This document shows, piece after piece, positions 59,291 through 64,000 of a stretch of DNA of 64,000 nucleotides. The DNA is from Paragonimus skrjabini miyazakii (lineage: Eukaryota; Platyhelminthes; Trematoda; Plagiorchiida; Troglotrematidae). Position 1 is the first letter of the stretch; every line of letters begins with the position of its first letter. Location: positions 70,307 through 134,306 of the forward strand of contig JTDE01001020.1 in the NCBI GenBank assembly GCA_014338405.1. Reading direction: 5' to 3'. The notes beneath the pieces are model-generated. The model was not told the DNA's origin and did no database searches. It saw only the letters and a list, made by a program, of their open reading frames with translations. Position numbers and translations under genes: made by a program.

Positions 59291-61680
59291 TGTCTGGATT
59301 CGGTTTGCCTGATACTAATCAACCATATATAAGCTACAGTGCGAAATGGCAAGTACCATAAAGTATAGAACCCTAAATTTTAAACCAACTTAACAAATGT
59401 TGTCCGTTGGTCGAATCTGTATCCTACGATCCACCACCTGCATGAAAATGGATGAAAATTTTTCACTCCACTTAAAAACCACACTTTTTGACATACATTA
59501 ACATTTTCAGATAACGAAAGCATATGGATAAATTTTAGAAAGAAATTTTTCGGTGGTTATACATAGGAATGTACTGAATCATGACACTAACAAGAAAAGC
59601 TCATTACACAAGCAAAATGCAACCTGTCACTTCATCTTTGTGAATGTGATCAACGGTTGAGAATTTGCTAATGAGTTGCAGCTGCTGTTTGGACAGATTT
59701 GTGAAATGTACCGTTTTAAATTACAACAAAACTTTAAGTTACTGTGATTGGCTAGAATTGACAGGGATTATTTACATCACAAAGAATTTGCATGATCTTG
59801 TTATTCTATGAATTAGTTTATAGAAGTAAGTCATTGATACGTGTCAAATGAGATGCGCTGACCAGTTAACTGGGTATTTCGAAGTTGAATACAGAAGTGA
59901 GTAGTCTTAGCGTTATTCACTCGTTACTTCCAAGAAAGCATTTTACTATGAACGGTTCAATCACTTTTAGAACTCATCAGGTAGGGGTAGGCGAACCAAA
60001 TTTCGAATCAGAAACTTTCCTCTACAGAAACTTGACCCAGTAAATCAGCTGTCATACACACAACAATTGAGGCGGGGCAACTGTGAAACCATTTCGCTTG
60101 AGACTGAGCAAAAAACAACTACAATCAACCAAACCTTCCAACTAAAGGTAGTCAACAAGCAATGGAACATTCAACAAATCAAGAGGCAGACAATTAGGTT
60201 TATTAATCGCGTTTATCGAATTTTAATGTAAGTTTATAGAAAATCACACCTTCGTTCGTAATGCTGTATCGTTTGAGGTAAATCTTTTTCAGCTACTTGA
60301 CCTTGTAGCTCCAACATGTATCTTTGAACGGACTCAGTTAGTAGGTGTTTCTACTTTCAGCTCTGACAGAAAATACTGTGTGTAATACTACCTTCTCTTG
60401 AGAAATAGTATACATGTCAAGGTTCATGAGAGAAGGGTTTATTAAGTAAAATGATGGTGGTCTAGACTTCTAAAATATATTTCAAAATTACAACAAAGAA
60501 ACAGGACATAAATTGTGGGCGCAACCTTATCGGGATTAGGATGATACACTTTTCTCATATGTATATACAAGTTAGGTAGTAATGTAACAAAAGTCATGCT
60601 ACCTCACTGGGAAAGACCACATAAAAAATTTCAGTCCCCTCTCAAAAAGTTTCAATACGCAAAAAATTTGCACTAAATGTTTTCACTGCAAAACTACTCT
60701 TCCAGAACCTTAAAAAAAAACTTTTCTTGTTCAGACTGATCGAAGTGCTCATAGTAAGGGGGAGCGCTGCAGGCATGTTGGACTATACACAGATTGCTTA
60801 CGCAATCACCTCATTTGGATCATTATAGTGCTCAAATTTGATTCCTAACAATCTATAAACATTCATCCGGTAAGCAAAACATGTGAAATGCATTGAACTA
60901 GGGAACCTGATGTAGGATTCATCGGATAGTAGCTACTATATTTAAACTGCAACGAACCGACGCCCACCAAACAATCAATGCGGAATGCGAACGATATTTC
61001 TTGCGTATGATTACTCGTAATTATGAATGGTTAGGGGATAGCAGATATTTTATTTTGTAATCAGAACATCTGAAATTATTGCTGCGATAAAAGGTTGGTA
61101 GAATGAACTGCGAACGAAATACTTAACACCGGACCCATTTTCTGGAACTTATGAAAACGGTAACCGATTGTACGACACTCCGTAAAATGGGGTTCTTCCT
61201 ATATTGCTGTACTCAAGTTGACGTTAAGCGCCGATAAATCCTTAGTATCAATGTCCTTTTACTACTCGAAATTTCCTGGGTTTTAATAATTAATGTGTGG
61301 CTATCACCCAGACCTAGACGTCTTGTCCGAGTTCAAGTCAGCTAACGCCCCTACAGTTGCATGGCAACAAACCCTGGATAGTGTAAAGACTATCAATTAT
61401 AACTTCGTAACTTTCAGTCTGAAAAACATGTAAAATTGGCATGGTCTGCCAAAAATTAAAACAACCCATCCATGTGTCATAACAGTTCATTCGTAAAAAA
61501 AATCGAGGTTCATATAAGAAAATTCCATAGTGTACTTCCTTTCACACAGTTGAGAATACGTTACGATCGGTCCTGGTTAGATTTCACTAGTTAGATCAGG
61601 GACATTTCTGTTCCGACAAATTCAACAACATAAACATATCACTCAGTACTTCGCTTCTGCTGAACGAATAAAACGGTATT
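59291..61680. other. Unassigned DNA
   Basis: AT-rich with only short open frames. No transposon motif, exon or RNA gene is seen. Confidence 0.4.
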
Positions 61681-61888
61681 TCAAGTTGAACATCATTCAC
61701 CGTTGATCGTAACATTCGCATTCAGATAGACTTTCCAGCTAGCCTATCTCTAGAAAAGAAGCACTAGACTGAAGTTTCGCTCTCATTTTGGGTTTTTCAA
61801 CAATGCATATCCTAGCCAGGACTGGGGTTAGAACTCCGGCCACGCTTTAATAACACAATCGTGTTGACCACTGCGCCATTACTCACAG
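61681..61888 (-). mobile_element. tRNA-derived SINE, minus copy of pair 3 (best preserved)
   Basis: On the minus strand, TGGCGCAGTGG (61878-61868) matches the A-box consensus and GGAGTTCTAACCCC (61837-61824) is B-box-like. The body then runs GGCTAGGATATGCATTGTTG, AGAGCGAAACTTCAGTCTAG and TGCTTCTTTTCTAGAGATAG to TGATGTTCAACTTGA at the left edge. This copy defines the promoter boxes and the orientation of the family. Confidence 0.88.
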
Positions 61889-61923
61889 GCAGAAGTGATC
61901 AAACGTTCAGACATGATAATTCG

Positions 61924-62000
61924 GTCGTGTCTAGTGTGAGGTCATTGAAACAGCAGTCAACACGATTACGTCATGAAAGCGTGGCCGTAGTTCTAACCCC
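61924..62000 (+). mobile_element. tRNA-derived SINE head, plus copy of pair 3
   Basis: GTCGTGTCTAGTGTGAGGTC, then AGCAGTCAACACGATTACGT and GAAAGCGTGGCCGTAGTTCT mirror the head of the minus copy 36 bp away. Similarity fades after AACCCC near 62000, so only the head is recognisable. Confidence 0.75.
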
Positions 62001-64000
62001 ACCTGGTCAGCACGGTCCCAACGATGTAACGGACGAAATCTGTTTGCCATTAACTGACATAAGGTGTTCTGCCGTCTTTATCAACGTTCATCATTTTTAC
62101 TAATTTTTGCATTATATAATGTAATCTGAGAATAATTGATGCTATGAGGTGTGGCGATAATTTGCTGAATGAAGAACTCCAGCTTATTTTACATAAAAAA
62201 ACAATCGCAATTTACGAATGAAAATACAAAATAGTCTGTTTCACGTTTATATGAGTACCTGTTTTAGATCAGCTGTTTACAGTTCTCCAGATGTCAACAT
62301 AGATTTCCCTAAGAAAATGAAATACATCAATTTTCACCACGAATTAATTCTCAACACAATTGGTTGAATAAAATACCAAATAGCAAAAATGGTCGTCGAA
62401 AGACGGCTTCCCAACTCTATGACTACTCAGTAGTGATGCTTCCGGAAGCTAAAAATGTGTTCTGTTTCAGATTTAGAACGAGTCATTCATTCGTGTTATT
62501 AAACGACTTTTGGTTTCTGTTTCACCCAAGGATGAACAGCTTCCCTTAATCGACCGTCCAACGTGTAAAGTTGACTGTTGCAAATGTGCTCACACTTCAC
62601 ATTCCTTACAAAACATGCAAGTCATTACATTAATATGATCACACATTTGTTATTGTTCCGTATTTACTGGTTATATATACCCTGCAACTGTCTTGTTGAG
62701 ACGTTACTTGCTCACTGGTTCATTGATTTTTAAAGAGCACCCTAGTAGGTTATGACTCTGAATAGACGACCAGGCTTTATGTAGCATCTGCGCAACACCA
62801 ATTTCAAATTCTTACATAAAGTAGAGCGTTGTCAGATGACACTACTGTCCAGCACATACGACCGTTTGTCACGGGCATTTGGTTATTTAAATAGGCGATT
62901 TTATCAGTCATTTTAACAGCCTGATCCAACAAGCTAAATTAAGTTGTGTCGGAGAAAACCATGCTTTCTTCCTAATTTGTTTACTTGCTATCATTCGAAG
63001 TCCAACAGATTAATTGCTTATCATGAAACCCCCTCGAACGCGCTTTGGACAAAGTGTATCGCAGAACTCCTTGTAGTTCCTTAAGTGTTTCTCTCTGAAC
63101 GTTCCAACGATCACTTCCGCCCCAGGTGCACAGACGACTCTTCCTTAGAGATGCTCAGAATGTATTATTTTTATTTTGCTTGATGTCTATGGTTCATTAT
63201 TCTGAATTTATTTGGCAGTAGATTTTAAAAGCCAGAACTTCGTTATACAATAAGATTTTAGATCTCTCCAGGCGTCTTCTCGATCGGTATGTTGTTAGGA
63301 GACAACGGGCACACCAACAAAATCCTGGCCCCTTACATGCCTCAAGATTAGTAAACGGTGGAAAAATTGCAAATCATTTATAATCGAAATAACAATTCAC
63401 CAGTAAAAATTGCTCGATTCATTCCATATTATTAGTCAGTTTAATTATGTACCACTTACATTCCAGATGCAAAGAAACGCCGAAACATTAGATGGACCTA
63501 TAACTGTAGGACGGCACGTATAAACTTAGTTGATGATTTTCTGTACCACTAGTGATCTACTGGCCACTAAAATCTGAATTTAAAGCAGTTGAACTTGCAC
63601 TTGGTAGTCTTTGGATTGATTCTTTGGAACTGAATACATTTTCTTTCAATGGTCATGTGATATATTCCGAAGAATTTGAATGGACAACTGCCCACTGATT
63701 TCGAGTAAACTATGGATTAATGTGCTCTCGTTCCATAATCTCAAGCGACTGAATAGTTTAGTATTTTATATACTCTTTTCAAACTGTCTCTTCTATCCTT
63801 GGGAATGTAATTGTCATCAACGTAATTTGACTCAAAAAGCACGTGTAAAATCTACTTATATATTTTTTCCAAGCTCAAACTTCAACTGTTTCTGATTCAC
63901 TTAACCAATACAGTAAGAATACAGTAAGAAACTTTTACTTACTCTCAAAGATACCGGTGATTACGACGCAGGAACAGAATAATAACTAATTTCATGAATT
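62001..64000. other. Unassigned DNA
   Basis: AT-rich. An 11-base unit (AATACAGTAAG) occurs twice in tandem at about 63907-63928. Short plus frames (62364-62549, 63680-63895) show no domain. No element is recognised. Confidence 0.4.

Overview
The window looks like a piece of a flatworm genome, most likely a digenean trematode. It is AT-rich and gene-poor, and only mobile-element relics can be recognised by family. The identification is an inference from four kinds of relic found together. These are (1) apurinic-endonuclease (APE) type non-LTR retrotransposons of the families abundant in flukes, (2) a Ty3/gypsy element whose Pol C-terminus resembles the Boudicca/CsRn1 type, (3) Penelope-like elements with a GIY-YIG domain, and (4) a tRNA-derived SINE. 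None is intact. No bacterial operon, rRNA gene, CRISPR array or complete host gene was found.

Layout. 536-3010: non-LTR copy L1, minus strand. 3.0-12.4 kb: mostly unassigned DNA with a GC-richer block ending in an (AT)18 run. 12.42-13.05 kb: decayed Penelope-like reverse transcriptase, minus strand. 13-36.8 kb: mostly unassigned, with a few exon-like open segments on the plus strand. 36.8-39.7 kb: a transposon nest in which a head-to-head SINE pair abuts a gypsy integrase. That gypsy gene is split by a 5'-truncated Penelope-like element carrying a perfect 340-bp inverted repeat, and the gypsy Pol end and an LTR follow. 40.45-40.8 kb: G/T-rich trinucleotide low-complexity DNA. 44.6-45.9 kb: SINE pieces around a 431-base run of N. 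47.29-49.83 kb: a second non-LTR family (L3), minus strand. 52.66-55.32 kb: L2, a sister copy of L1, minus strand. 59.2 kb: a tRNA-like SINE head. 61.7-62.0 kb: another head-to-head SINE pair.

Host genes. Several segments of 26-55 codons sit between plausible splice sites: plus strand at 5.0, 9.5, 25.9, 27.2 and 35.0 kb, minus strand at 3.8, 51.0 and 52.4 kb. They may be exons of long-intron host genes, but no protein family was recognised. At this base composition a stop codon falls about every 15 codons, so open stretches of 50-60 codons are common by chance. These calls therefore carry low confidence. One exon-like segment I first accepted, near 12.7 kb, proved to be the antisense of a Penelope-like gene.

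The most notable feature is 37.27-39.68 kb. There a Penelope-like insertion interrupts a gypsy integrase, and its 3' end is duplicated in inverted orientation with no mismatch over 340 bp.
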